Shown one piece after another: positions 26,820-39,022 of a stretch of DNA of 64,000 bases. The notes below the pieces were generated by a model. The model searched no databases. It was not told where the DNA came from and worked only from the letters and a program-made list of their open reading frames with translations. The DNA is from Lepturacanthus savala (lineage: Eukaryota; Chordata; Actinopteri; Scombriformes; Trichiuridae), in assembly GCA_030544235.1 (NCBI GenBank), contig CM060478.1:20751727-20815726 (forward strand), given 5' to 3'. The position numbers were made by a program, and so were the translations under genes. Position 1 is the stretch's first letter. Each line of letters starts with the position of its first letter.

Positions 26820-29800
26820 AAATATGTTTTGTTTCAGTCCTCAGGAAAGAGGACAGCTTGTTTACTGGTTTTATTCAGAAATAGCAACATGTTGGCATGT
26901 TCCACAAGAACAGAGCAACAGCTTTGTTCTTCACCTCCCCAGAGAAGGAAAAGCTGCAGGCCTGAAAACTAGCTCTGCTCTGCTCAAGTGTAGCCTGCTT
27001 GAAGCAGATGTACTGAATCTCCATCATGGCAGTTTTGCAAGAACCTTCTTTAGATGGAGAGATTTAATTTCCTCCCCGCGAACGCCTCTGACTTCAAGCA
27101 ACTCAGGTCGGCTTCTTCCAGCCAGCAACAGGAGCTCAACATGCCTGCACAACTGACTCCTCTGTAACTCAACTGCTAGAAGCAACTCCTGAAATTTATT
27201 CTGTAACAACAAATTATCTTCTTTACAGTCACAGGACTGGTATTCTTACTGAGCCTACTTAGCATTAGCAGAACACATGGCTTAGCAAAACTGCTGTTAA
27301 CTTCTGTTAATTAGTATTGATTAAAGCTAATGTTGCACAGTGTGTAAGGTCTATTCACAGTTATGAGGTTAAGTGTATGTGTTCCATACCTTGCATGCTT
27401 GCTAACCTCTGTGTTAACTTAGCACCTTTTAAACACACAAAATTGACTTTAAAACTCACACATGCACAGAATGAGATTGCACATTAGTTCATGATTGACT
27501 GGTACTCAAACCTTGTGCCTGTTTCAACAGTTATTTTGTAAATGTCACTACCACACATGACTTTAGTCATTACATATACAGTCAGTCAGACAGTCAGTCA
27601 AAAAATCCTCTCTAACACAGATAAAGAGCAGCCATTACCACAAATCCTTGAACCCCCACTAGCTAGCTATTGGTGAGGTTATTTAGTATATATTTTGTTA
27701 ATTGATTGAATTTCAAATTAATACTTTAGTGTAGTTTATAAGATAGAATTGTCAATCATTTACTTTTATTGTAAAGGTGGTGCCCTGTTTTGTTTTTAAT
27801 GAATTAAATAGTATATTTATTGAATAATTACCCTTTTCTGATAATTATTATTTCTTTCTGCTAACCAATTTAAGTAAGTAAGCCACCTGAGGTGCTTTAA
27901 TTCTATTGGTGTCTCCATGTGAGGTACCTACATCAGTCTACTGCATGAAGCTAAACAATTGAAAATCCTTCAACAGAGGAAAAAATGCAAAGTAAAACCC
28001 TTTTTATACATTCACAATGTGTCTTTCTAAAACGTGCAATGCATCTGCACCACCAGTTTTCTGTGAAATCTTATTCTGTTTCCCTCTTTCCTTGCCAGCT
28101 GTCTTTGGCTACCAATGGTGGTTCCAAAATCCCTCTCTTCCTTTATCTGGAGATCCTTGAACAAACAGAATCTTTAATCAAAGCCTGGCCTAACTGCTAC
28201 TTGAGGCCTTGTGTCTTGCCCAGGACAGGACTGGAGGTACCCTAGATAGGTAGAAACTTTGTGAGCTGTCCAGAGCAACCAGAACCCAATGTGGCCAAGC
28301 TTTGCAGTTCTTTCATGAAGTCCAATAAAAAAAATCAAAAAGAAAGGTTGGATTGCAAATTAGTCCTGCTTTTATGTGAGGCCAAAGAGAACAAATGCAA
28401 ATAAGTTGCTTTAGAGGTATCTGTCATAGGTGTGTAGCGAAACTGGATATATCTAGAATTGCAAGCAGAGACTGGATTGAACATTTATGTGGAGGTGTGG
28501 AGAGGTGAGGGGAAGCCTAATGAGACAAGTGCTCCCCATCATTTCCCCCACCTTTGTTTCTCTGCTTTGGCATTTAGGTTCACCACTTACTGAACGAACA
28601 GAAGTGGAGTCAAGTACGGGGGCACAAATGGGAACCAGGTGCTACTCATCATTTCTCCTTTTACCTCTCAGATACAACTTAGGGCTTCAAAAACATATAT
28701 TGTTCCATATTATGTCCTGTCGGTTTTATTTAGTTTTTACAGGAATAATTTAATAATTTAGACAACACTGTGGTTTTTCTGCATGGCATAGACATGGGCA
28801 GGACAATTGCATGGAGGCAACACAAGCAAACATAAAGGAGAGTGAACATGATACAGATAATTTAGAACAGGAGAATGACTCTGGTCACCCAAGCTGCAAA
28901 ACAAGCAGCTTGTACCAAAAAGGGAAGCTACCACTACACATGGATGTGGTATGGGTATGAAAAGTCTATTATCCAGGAAAATGGAACTGTACCTTTTTAT
29001 GCTGCGCATATAATTCAAGCTGTGATGAGAAATAGGCCTTTCCATTTGGTCATTAAACTAGTGATTGAATTTACAAAAATGGTGCTATTTCGTCAGCATG
29101 GATATGAATTTACCTACATCGGAATATGAGATTTTGGTCATATGGCACAGCCCTACTTCCCCCCACTAGTGCCTGCTTCCCACATATGCATTGACATGCT
29201 AGGATGGTATGAACAGTGCCTGCTAGATAGCTTCATGATTCCCACACATCTAATTCAATTACTTTTCTCCCTGAATAGATTGGCTTCAGTAGCAGGGTCT
29301 TAAACAACCACATTTGAATAATACTATAGCAGAGGAAGGACACATTTACATAACGGCAAAGCTGGATTCCATTCAAGGCACTGGACTGCATCTTTAGATT
29401 TATTTTTCGCATCTTGAAATTGGCTTTGAAATCATATTGTTTTCTGGAAAATAGGCATCTAAGTGGCAAACTCATTGGGGATCCGCTCTTTTCAATTGCT
29501 TCCTTTAGAAAACAAAAAGTTTAATGTATCTTAAAATGTTTCAAAGAATGCTGCCCTAAAATGAAACACTATCAAAACTCCATTCTATTATATTTCTAAA
29601 ACAGTATGGTCATGCTTACCCAACAGGAACATCCCTTGGCAAAGGCTTTTGACTTATGCTGCCTTCATGTGCAGAACTTTCAGTTTCTTAGCCTGATCAA
29701 AGAAGTGTCTAAACCTCAATAAGACAAGTCCGGAAGATCTCCAGATAGATGAATAGATTAGCATCATTAATGGGAGTCACACAATGATTTAATTGTGGCT

Positions 29801-30402
29801 CTTGTATTCCGGGAAGCATGTCCCCCGTCGAGGATATCTCTCAATGGTGAGGACAGCCAACTCCGGCAGTCACAAAAAGGCAGGGCTGACTTATTGGCTG
29901 AGATGTTAATTTCATAAAACTATATTCATATCCATGGCGACACTTCCATTTCATGTGCTCATCTACTTGCGTCCACATGACAAGCAAACTAATTATGTGT
30001 GGCTGGTACTCGCCCAAAGATCGACAGACTACTCAGGCAAGAAGAAACTGAAGGAGCCTTGGTTTGTGTTTTAAGTCAAGTCAAATTTGAACATATATAG
30101 ATAGATACATATAACTGTGAAGCATAGTGATGAATAATAATGGCTATTTGGTACTAATGCTGTGAATAGAATCTGTTAAACATTCCCACACATGTGTAAG
30201 ATATCTAAACGATACACCAACAAAACATGCATATTAGTGTTTATTATTCATACATTTTGTTACTGGCAGCCAGCTATGAATAAAAAATAGATTTTCTATT
30301 TCTAGAGTTGCGCAGCCTGCTCCGTTACACGGATGCACCTGCACTATGACTAGTTCTCCCTGTAGTATACAAAAACTTCTATCTTGTAGCCACATACAGC
30401 AG
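26820..30402. other. Gene-free DNA
   Basis: No supported gene in 3.6 kb. A patch of CAGT steps lies at 27581-27600. Frames of 80-95 codons near 27985, 28487, 28758 and 28875 overlap on opposite strands and show no domain. Confidence 0.55.
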
Positions 30403-30499
30403 GGCTGTGACAATTTTTCACCAGCTAGGTAAACTGGATGGGCTGATTATGTTAGAGATGGGCTTTCAGGTTTGACTTATCGCTAGCTATAGCTTCTAT

Positions 30500-30960
30500 T
30501 TTTAAACAGTGTAGATATTTTAAATGCATCTGAAATGGAAATGAAAAATGGAAATATGCCGGTTCATCCACATTAATTGGCTCTCCTTTCTGAGTTGGCT
30601 TAAAGCCAAAATATATTCCCACATGGGAGCTGTCGAGGTTTGGTTCTGATACCAAATCCATTTTGGATGTCGTAAGTAGCAGGTTATCTTCACTTTTTTT
30701 TCCGTTTTTCTCAGTCAGTGTGTGCGTGTGTCTATCTCCCTGTAATGATCCTGCCTGTGCCGTGCCTGCTGTGAAACATGACAATGTTTCTCTGCCGCTC
30801 ACATCCATGTGTGAGTGGAATAAGAGCACAGACCAAGCAGGAGAAGATGAAATGCAGTGAAATGTGTGTCAGCATAGTTTTTCCTTATTTTTAAACAAAC
30901 CCACATTTACTTTGAACTATTGAGGTCAGAAAAATGATAGTGGACCTGTACATATTGTAC
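30500..30960 (+). repeat. Dispersed repeat of unknown family, copy 1
   Basis: About 460 bp clearly homologous to 36270-36738 in the same orientation. Shared blocks include TTAATTGGCT, TTGGCTTAAAGCC, ATTCCCACATG-GAGCTGT, CCTGCTGTGAAAC, CAGGAGA-GATGAA and GTCAGAAAAATGAT. The unit has a TG-rich middle and no long open frame. About 95 bp upstream, at 30403, the sequence CAGGGCTGTGACAATTTTTC looks like a hAT end. That makes a non-coding part of a hAT element one explanation, but no partner end or 8-bp duplication was found. Confidence 0.7.
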
Positions 30961-31980
30961 ATTAGTTGTTTAACTAGCAAGCTTAAGCCTCCTTTCTCAT
31001 TTCTCTTTCTCAAAATACATAAATCTATTAGAACTTTATTGTTCTTTAATGGCAGAATTTTGAATAATCACATAAAGCAAAACCTTTGATCAGAATCTTT
31101 AAGAGTCCATAAATTAATTATATCAAATTTGTTCGCAGCAGTTGTAAATCAATACATTCTTGAACGGGTCTCTGAGTATCTCTGTGATGATTTTCTATGT
31201 TTTACTACAGCATTTTTCTTATATGCAACAGTGTCCCATTCATTGCTACATAAATAATAATATGTTTGCCCTACATTACAATCAATTTTCTTACAAATAA
31301 GAATGAAAGTAATTTTAGAATTTGATTATGGTCCAATCTACTATAATCTACAATCAGGCACCTTACAAATCGTTGATTGTATATTATTATAGCAACCTTT
31401 TAACATTTCCACCAAATTAGCTGTGTGATAATTAAACAGATCTTAATTCAGTTGAGTAAAGTAAAAATGCAAAACAATGTAATAAAATAACTACAGCTCA
31501 CAAAAGTGTAATTTACCTTCAGTTGTCAGCTTCTGTGCTCAACAAAGGATTTTTATACAACTATCAAGCTGTGTTGCAAATATTGTGACATTTTTTGGCT
31601 GGTTTGTTGTATTTGGTGAAGTGTTGATGTGATTATTTGTAGGAGAATATTTCGTGAGAATACGGTGGTTTTAATAACTATGTTGTGATTCTATTTTGGT
31701 ATGGGTGTTTGTTTTTTATTTGTGGAGTCTGGTGTAGCGGATCTGAGAGACCAGCTGGATCATTTTTCTAGAGAAGAAAGGTCACTGTTGGTTCCTGTTG
31801 AAATACAGAACAAATATTTCACTTGTGACCTTGTTACATAGCGATCTCTCCGATCACAATTGTTGGTTTAGTACAAACACCAACTGCAGGAAGCACATTT
31901 ATCAGATATAAAAACCTTTTTTTATTTTTATTTTTTTTTTAATTTTAGCCTTTACAGATGTTAATTGGCAATGACGTAAT

Positions 31981-32292
31981 CTATTTTTATCAGCAACAGC
32001 AGCATTTGATTAAACCAAGAAGTCTGTGACAGTAGTGCATATGTTTTCCTCTGCTCTTTGCTAATGAAAAAGAGTGAGAGGAGATAAAAGGTTAAATAAC
32101 AGATTAGTTAGCTTCAGACCTTAACAACGCTGCTGTGTGCTATTTTTACCAGCGACAGCAGCATTCGACTAGAAACTGAAAAAATCAGTGCTGAGTAGCC
32201 TATATGTTTTCCATCGCTCTTTGCTAATGAAAAGAGTGAGGGTAGAGAGATGAAAGGTTAAATAAGAGATTAGTTAACATTAGAGGTTAACA
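31981..32292. repeat. Tandem duplication with 159-bp period
   Basis: Unit 1 starts at 31981 (CTATTTTTATCAGC) and unit 2 at 32140 (CTATTTTTACCAGC). Both continue with a CAGCAGCATT block, ATATGTTTTCC, GCTCTTTGCTAATGAAAA, AGAGTGAG, AAAGGTTAAATAA and AGATTAGTTA, and end in TTAACAA. They differ by scattered substitutions and small indels, so the duplication is not recent. No coding potential. Confidence 0.9.
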
Positions 32293-32577
32293 AATGGAAG
32301 CTGCTCTGAGAATCCATTACTACTGACAAACTAAGAGAAGATGAAAAAGAAACATATTTACCATGGTGCAGTGAGTCTCCCTCACTGGCTGCTAATAGTA
32401 GGGGGCATTTAAAGAGTTTTTTTCTTGTGGTGAATAAAATCTATACACGGAGGCACCTCTTCAGTTATAATTTGGCTTTACAGCAAGTACTGTAACCATT
32501 CACGGTAGTGCTACAATAACACCTGAGAAAAGATGGATCTAGTATTGTGCTAATAAAAGTAATTTGTTATGAACATA

Positions 32578-32657
32578 TGGTGTAGGGGCAAAACTGGTGG
32601 TGTAGAGGTAGAGCTGGTGGTGTAGGGGTAGAGCTGGTGGTGTAGGGGTAGAGCATT
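32578..32657 (+). repeat. 20-bp minisatellite built from a tRNA-like box A
   Basis: Four head-to-tail copies of TGGTGTAGGGGTAGAGCTGG (units starting at 32578, 32598, 32618 and 32638). The first is the most degenerate. The last is the start of the tRNA-like head of the adjoining SINE. The repeated unit contains GGTAGAGC, the Pol III box A core. Confidence 0.9.
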
Positions 32658-32790
32658 ATCACATAGAGCTTTTCTCTTAAGCAGCCAACCCTGGTTTGAA
32701 TCCTAGCCGAAATAGTCATTTGCTGCATATCTCCCCCTCTCTTTCTCCTGTTACTTCCTAACGTCTGAGTCTATGCCACAAAAAACAATA
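32638..32790 (+). mobile_element. tRNA-derived SINE copy
   Basis: Box A (TGTAGGGGTAGAGC, 32641-32654) and box B (GGTTTGAATCC, 32693-32703) are placed about 40 bases apart as in a tRNA gene. The tRNA-unrelated part contains CATATCTCCCCCTCTCTTTC and TCCTGTTACTTCCTAACGTC, a segment I know from 3' parts of tRNA-derived SINEs in perch-like fish. The end is A-rich (CACAAAAAACAATAATAA). The cloverleaf is too degenerate to be a functional tRNA. Confidence 0.65.
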
Positions 32791-32895
32791 ATAACACTTG
32801 TAATTTTGCCCATGGCATTTTCAACCAATAACATCATTATATCCACCTGTTAATCAAGGCAAGTGGTCCTCCACAATAAACCCTAAGATGAACGT

Positions 32896-33233
32896 TACAT
32901 AGTGGAACAGTGGGTAGCACTGTTGCCTCACAGCAAGAAGGTTGCAGGTTGAAGACCTTGGTCTGGGACCTTTCTATGTGAAGTTTTCACGTTCTGCCTG
33001 TTTCTGTGTGGGTTTTCTCCAGGTTCTCCAGCTTCCTCCCATAATCCAAATACATGCTGAGGTTAATTTGAAACTCTAAATTGTCCATAGGTGTGATTGA
33101 ATGGTGTGTGCCCCACGATAGGCTGGCGACCATCTGAGGTGTATTCCTGCCTCTCACCTATAATGTGCTGGGATTGACTCCAGCAGACCCCCGCAATCCT
33201 AATTAAGACTAAGTAAGAAAATGACTGAATGAC
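32896..33233 (+). mobile_element. SINE-like repeat, copy 3 (older)
   Basis: Same family as 9749-10089 and 15083-15388. It keeps the CACTGTTGCCTCACAGCAAG head, then GGTTGCAGGTTGAAGACC (box B with a G change), GTGTGGGTTTTCTCCAGG, CTTCCTCCCATAATCC, AACTCTAAATTG, CCCCACGATAGGCTGG and a TGACTGAATGAC tail. It has many more substitutions than copies 1 and 2, especially at CpG sites, and so is older. Its target duplication is no longer clear. Confidence 0.85.
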
Positions 33234-33239
33234 AAATTC

Positions 33240-36200
33240 TCCCAATGTTTCAGGCGGATTTTAAAGGGGCTAATATGTAACTCTCAAAAATTCCTTTTCA
33301 GTGACACTTTAATGGTGGCTGTTAATGAGTTGTAGTCAGCATCCTGTTGCTGCAGTGGTGCGTGACTATTGCAGGTCATGCCTTTTTTCCTCTTTACATG
33401 TCTCATTACAACACAAAAGACCCTTAACTGACAATTGGCCTGACAGCGGAAGAAAGAAAAAGGAATAAGCTATGTTCAGCTATCACTCTGGAACTTGTTT
33501 TTCTGCTCCTATAGGAAATTGTTTGTTTTAGCTGTGCGTGTGTGTATGCGCACACGCTTTGGAGTGGGCGAGTTGTCATTGCGGCAGTGTTTTGTTGTGA
33601 CATGCCATGGTCAACAGAGGCAGCTAGCTGTCTCATTAGCTGGAGATTTAATATCCGCAGGTTGTTTGTAGTCGGATATGCACCTTTTTTGTTGTTGTTC
33701 CTTCACCTGATCAGTCCACAAGCTGTCAATTGCAAAAGTCTGAGAAGCTCTTATGTTACTTATGTTAAGAACTTATGTTACTATTCACTCATGGCCACTA
33801 AATAACAAATGAAAAATATTAATTAATGACATTACATTTTTTTTTTCTGAAAGTTACTTATAACTCCTGTAACTGAAACAAGGCAAACATGATTCTTTAA
33901 GTTTCTAAATCACTTTCTCTCATCAGTGACAGCCAGATTTGCTTTCAACATTAAGTCAATCTCGAGAACACAAGGATCGGATGTCATGCGTAGAGATGGT
34001 TCTGTTGGTTGAATGAGTTAGAATATTACAAGCAAACGTAATAAGTGGCCAAGGAGTATCTGAGAGAATATGAAGATTTATTCAATGACACTCAGTTCTA
34101 TGAAATACGATCATGAAGAGCGATACCACTACTGCTCTCATGACTGATTCCTACTTTCTTTCTCCCTTTGTCTTTACTGGACTATCCATCTCCAACAGAT
34201 GAGTTGCAGATAAAGTACAAAGAGGAAGAAAAAGAAGTGATAAAGGGAGAAAATGCCACATGACAGCGCAGAGAGGCCTATTTAATTTGCCAGGATCAAA
34301 GCATGACCAAAGCTGGGGAACACTATGAATAAATGACATGCATTATTTCACATGGGTCTGCTTTGACTTTCACTGTTTTTGTTAACTTTTTATTTTCCTG
34401 CTCTTTTTTTTCCCACTCACTGCACTAGCGGACGCTTCTGAAATGAGTCCAGAGTGCCGGCATGTTGCTCCTCCACTTTGTCTGTGCTGTAAATGTCCCC
34501 CGCTTTGCTGATGGATCTACGCGGGGTGGATTCAACAGCAGGGTCTGATTGAATTTCCCACCACCAGATTAATCTCAAGCAGACACATGGAGCAACTGAC
34601 ACAGGCGCATGAAGATACATGCGAACATAATCGCATCCCCACAAATAAGATTACACACGTGCAGATGCACACATGCACGTCAAATGTGCATAAACACACA
34701 CAATTTCCCAAATTAAATGTTTCACCCGCTGGACTGTGCCGTTTGGTCGCTTTTGAATTAGCCAGTAGAATAATGTACCACACAAACATTCTGCCCAGTC
34801 AAATGTCCATGGTACACTGAACAGAACTAGAGCAAATGACATTATTTCCATTTGATCATTCCACTCTTTGAACTGAATCACCTTTTAATTTTTTTATTTA
34901 ACATTTTATTTTATTTAACCAGGAGTGTCCCATTCTGATTTGTTAATACCACAATGCAACACTATCTCAATTAAAATTATCAGCTTTGATTACGGCTGAT
35001 TATGGCTTTGATTATTGTTCTTGATGATAATGCAGCTCATCATCACTGTGAAAATTATGAGGGCACACCATTGTGAAACCAAATTTATGATGGAGTGGAA
35101 ATAATGATCTCATACTCAGTTCATGCATAGAGGATTTAATTGGTTGTGTTAGGGAAAAAAAATATCAAAACCATGATCATAATATATTAGCTTTGTCAAG
35201 GCATCGATATGCCTCTGAAAACAGTTGACAGATCCCTAAGGCAAATATATATCAGCGGGTTCAGATTTAACCGTTTTAATAATGATAGACAATAAATAGA
35301 ATTACGTTTTCTGCCACAGAATGTAATTGTTGTAATACTAATGAATTTATTGTTAAATGAGCCATTAAGCTTATTAAAACTGGAAATTAGGAGTAACTAT
35401 CATGCTACGATTGCTTTAGTTTGCTGAATCTCAAAATCCTTTAGTTTAAAGTTTTATTGTTCTTCGCAACTTTTTGAACAATGGTTCAACATTTTCAGGG
35501 TGAATTTCTTTTTTATACTTGCAGTTCATCATGAGCAGTTTAAAGAGGTGGTAGAGATCGATTAATTCCCCCATTTTAAATCCTGACTCAAAACCAAACT
35601 GCAAGATTCTACCTAATCTCATGGTCTGATTTGCCCTTGTTTTAACCACTTGTGCGTTTTTCTGTAAATCTTTTAGCATATTGTTTTTACTGTACTTATT
35701 GTACGAAGTGCAGAGAAAGGGGCCTATAAATGAAATGTATTATCAGTATTATTAGTATTACTATTACTATTATTATTATTATACACTTGCTCAACTTCTT
35801 ATCTGAAAATTCAAGGCCATTTGGGAGCACTGGGACAACTCTACACTCACCAACTGTGGTAAGTGTGAGTTTGTGAAATCAGACATACACACAGCTTCAG
35901 AGCTGGCTGCCGGCAGACACAGAAGCAACAGAAATACTCTTCATGGTTTGTCCTGTAACTCTTTAACTCTCCCACTGTGTATACCTGCAGTTATCAGGTG
36001 GTTTAACACTGTGGTGTAGTGTTAACCAGAGTCCCATTGACACATGTCTGCAGCTGTGGGTGTCCCCCCACACAACAAGAGCGGGTGACCCTGCCAGAGC
36101 TCCGGCACCAGATGTAAAGTGGACAGATAAAGTAACAGCTTTGCTGCTGTTTGCTCCTGAAACTAAAACTGTTTTTACCCTCAAATAAACCAGCTCGGAG

Positions 36201-36269
36201 GAGGGCAAAAGGGAAGATTATGTTTCAGACGGGCTATACAGTTGGATGTATTGACAGTTGTAGTCACCA
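33240..36269. other. Gene-free DNA with small repeat remnants
   Basis: No supported gene. At about 34898-34945 the words TTATTTAACCAGGAGTGTCC, then CATT, match a widespread fish repeat of the form TTTATTTAACCAGGxxxGTCCCATT. Around 33258-33400 the sequence AAAGGGGCTAATATGTAACT may be the start of another dispersed repeat. Neither is complete. Confidence 0.5.
35680..35785 (+). mobile_element. Probable LINE/SINE 3' tail with (ATT)n
   Basis: GCAGAGAAAGGGGCCTATAA, then ATGAAATGTATTATCAG, resembles the L2-type 3' end (GxGxxAAAGGTGCTATATAAATAAA). It runs into a degenerate then pure (ATT)n (35738-35781). No coding part was recognised upstream. Confidence 0.45.
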
Positions 36270-36738
36270 CCGGTTTATACAGCACAGGGATTCTAAAAGC
36301 AACAGCTAATTGAAACTGAAAACATGAAACAGCTCGTCCACGTTAATTGGCTTTTTCCTCATTTGGCTTAAAGCCCAAATATTCCCACATGAGAGCTGTA
36401 GACTTCGGTTTTGAGACTTTTGGGAGAAAACAGGTTCGAGATGGGTGAGTAGCACATTACCTTCACTTGTTTGTTTAGTTTTTGGTCGCTCTCTCAGTTT
36501 GGTGTGTGTGCGTGTCTGTATATCTGATAGTGTAAGGAGGCTCTGTGAGCTCCACCTGCTGTGAAACCTCACACAGGTGAGCAGCAGGGAGGCAAAGTCA
36601 GACACAGACTAGACAGGAGATGAAGAAACACAGCAAAACATGCGCCAGCATCATTATTTCTCATATTTAAACTACCACGACTACTGAAGTAATTTTCAGG
36701 ATCAGAAAAGTGATTGCGGACATGTGCAAATGTCGTAC
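36270..36738 (+). repeat. Dispersed repeat of unknown family, copy 2
   Basis: Homologous to 30500-30960 (see that entry for the shared blocks) with about the same length and orientation, 5.8 kb downstream. The sequence upstream of it (about 35980-36250), including CAGTTATCAGGTGGTTTAAC and CCAGAGCTCCGGCACCAG, has no counterpart next to copy 1. The homology therefore begins near 36270, or copy 1 is truncated. Confidence 0.7.
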
Positions 36739-38436
36739 GAGATGCTGATAAATCAATTATTGCAACAGGCCTAAGAGCTGTGTCTGACCTCTAAACGCTA
36801 CTGCTGCTATAGACAGCTGCTTGGAGATCCCTGGGAGGACCTTCTTTATTCTTTGTGCATATGTTTGTGTTTAGAAGAAGGAGCTGAATTTAATCTCTGT
36901 GGAACAGTTGGTTCCCCACACATCTGTTTGTGCTCAGACAACACAACGGTGTCAATTTTTAACAATCTCGCTGACTGGTAAATTACAGAGTATACTAGTT
37001 AGTTTGAAATTAAACTTTTTAAAGTTTCACTGTGAGAGGTTGCTTGATTGAGTCCTACGTGAGATTGATGTGCATCATTTTGACTGTTGTTTAATTTGTG
37101 ATAAGGGATAGAAGCTTTTTACCAAACTTGAAAACTAAGTTTTTCTAAAACTAAGTAAAGATTTTCTAATAAAATTGTCATAACTTTCCAGTCTTTTATT
37201 CATGGTGCTTTTTCTATGAAAGCTAAAGATATAAGATTATGGGTATTAAAACTGCACTCGCTTTTAGAAGGAACAAATCTAACAATTCATTGAAATATAA
37301 ACATGTTCACCCACACCGACCTCTTTGCCATAGCAATACATGCATTCCTGTTTTGTATATCTTTGAAGCCATACGGTGCATTAATACTATCCACATGTTG
37401 ATTATTATATTAACAGTGTGTACTTGCAAGGATTTTACATTTAGGCAATTATAATAATTTAATTTCATTGATTAATAACAGAACAAATGTAATTTTCTTT
37501 TAAATAAGGTTATCTGACGTCATTTTCATGTTATCAGGCATCGACTTTTGTTTACGCTCAATTAGTCCTCACTGAGCTTGCGTGATTCCGGTTAATTAAG
37601 CACATGATGGAGCGGGGGCACTAGGCGTGCACATGAGATGTGGAGCAATGCTTTTCTTGCAGGCTTGGCTATTTTTTTTGTTCATTTTATTAGTTTTATT
37701 CAATATTTAGTCTGCTTAAAAGTACTAAGGGGTAGAGGACTCCATGTGGAGATGTTTTGATGATACTATAAAAGGTTGTTAAAATAAATATGCTTATACT
37801 TTACTCCTGCCTAGTTTTTAGAAAAGTGGACTTTATATATGGAAAACAGAAGTCAGAAACCTTGCATCTTACAGATACAGACAATAGTTATTATGAATAA
37901 ATGTTCACATGTATTATGCTACAATCTCCTTGTGATTATTCAATTAGTCTTCTAATTAGCACTTACTGAGTGTTTAGCTCACAATTCACAAACATGATGA
38001 GTCCGGTTCATTTTGGGGTTGACAATGATAAGTAAGGCATTTTCAGTCATTTGTGTCATTCATGATGTGCTTAACACCGTTCAGAAACTGCACAGCAAAC
38101 CATATCAGCTGGGCCCAGGGATGTACTTGTGCAGACAGCTTTGATGGTTTGAAGAGTAAAGAGAGAAAATAAGTAGTTATTAAAAGAAGAGTTTTCCTGA
38201 GGAAGCTAATCCAAATTAAGTCAAGCACAAACATGCAAAAAAAAAATAAATATATTACAACCCAAATGAAACAACTTGATTTAATGTCAGTAACTGTATA
38301 AATATTTCACTAATGTAAATACCTTGGCTTATTTGCTTATTTAGCTGTTTTGCTGCTAAAGTTTTCAAACTTCTGATACGTTATTTCATATCACGGAATT
38401 TGCCATTTTCATTACTTTATTGGCAATAGAAAATGA
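36739..38436. other. Gene-free DNA
   Basis: No supported gene or recognised element. Around 37510-37625 the composition is less AT-rich and contains TGACGTCA (37515-37522) and TTAATTAAGCACATGATGG. This is compatible with, but no proof of, a conserved non-coding element. Confidence 0.5.
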
Positions 38437-39022
38437 CTAGGTGTTATATAGTGTCCCATCAAACACTCAGTCCACAAATAAATGTCTACAGCTGTTAAAT
38501 TTATGATGTCTTACCTATAGACTCACAGTCCACCCTCTGTTCACATTCAAATCAGCCAATCAGAAGAGAGGCTCATTAATATTAATGAAACAGACAAAGC
38601 TGCAGAGAGGACCTATATCGATATTATTTTTGGTAGTTTGAGCTGAAAATATATCATCTTAGGGATATCAAATCTTGAGATAAAACCCAGACCTTTAAAG
38701 GTCCCTCATCATGCACATTTCTGGGTTTTATTTGAAGTTTTGATACCCCCTAACATGATATATTTCCAATTTAAAGTATAAAAATTCAACTCAATGCAGT
38801 TTTACAGTGCTCTCTCAAGAGCTCCAGAAGGCACAAGGCAATTTTGGTCTGCCTTATAAATATTCATCAGCCTCTCTTCTGATTGGCTGATTTTCACTTG
38901 GGTCTTCCAAAAGTCAAGGAAGTACAAACAGGCCTTGAAATGGCAAAGTTTCTAAATCCATGCTGTGTGCATTCTTCCACTTTTCTGAATGTTTGATGGG
39001 ACACTTTTTATATAACCCCTAG
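38437..39022. mobile_element. 586-bp near-palindromic foldback element
   Basis: The ends are inverted repeats of about 35 bp: CTAGGTGTTATATAGTGTCC, then CATCAAACA, at the left, and its complement ending in TATAACCCCTAG at the right. Complementarity continues inwards. CAGCCAATCAGAAGAGAGGCT (left, about 38554) pairs with the complement near 38870. ATATATCATCTTAGGGATATC pairs with GATACCCCCTAACATGATAT. The two arms meet at ACCTTTAAAGGT (about 38692-38703). No coding content. It looks like a foldback DNA element or an inverted dimer of a smaller repeat; a single-arm relative lies at 57195-57435. No clear target duplication was identified. Confidence 0.82.

Noticed and set aside
32638..32710. Functional tRNA gene
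   Set aside because: Box A and B are present, but stems do not pair as a cloverleaf and the context is a SINE body.
35446..35679. 77-codon minus-strand frame next to a LINE-like tail
   Set aside because: Checked for reverse-transcriptase or transposase motifs and none was seen. The orientation is opposite to the tail.
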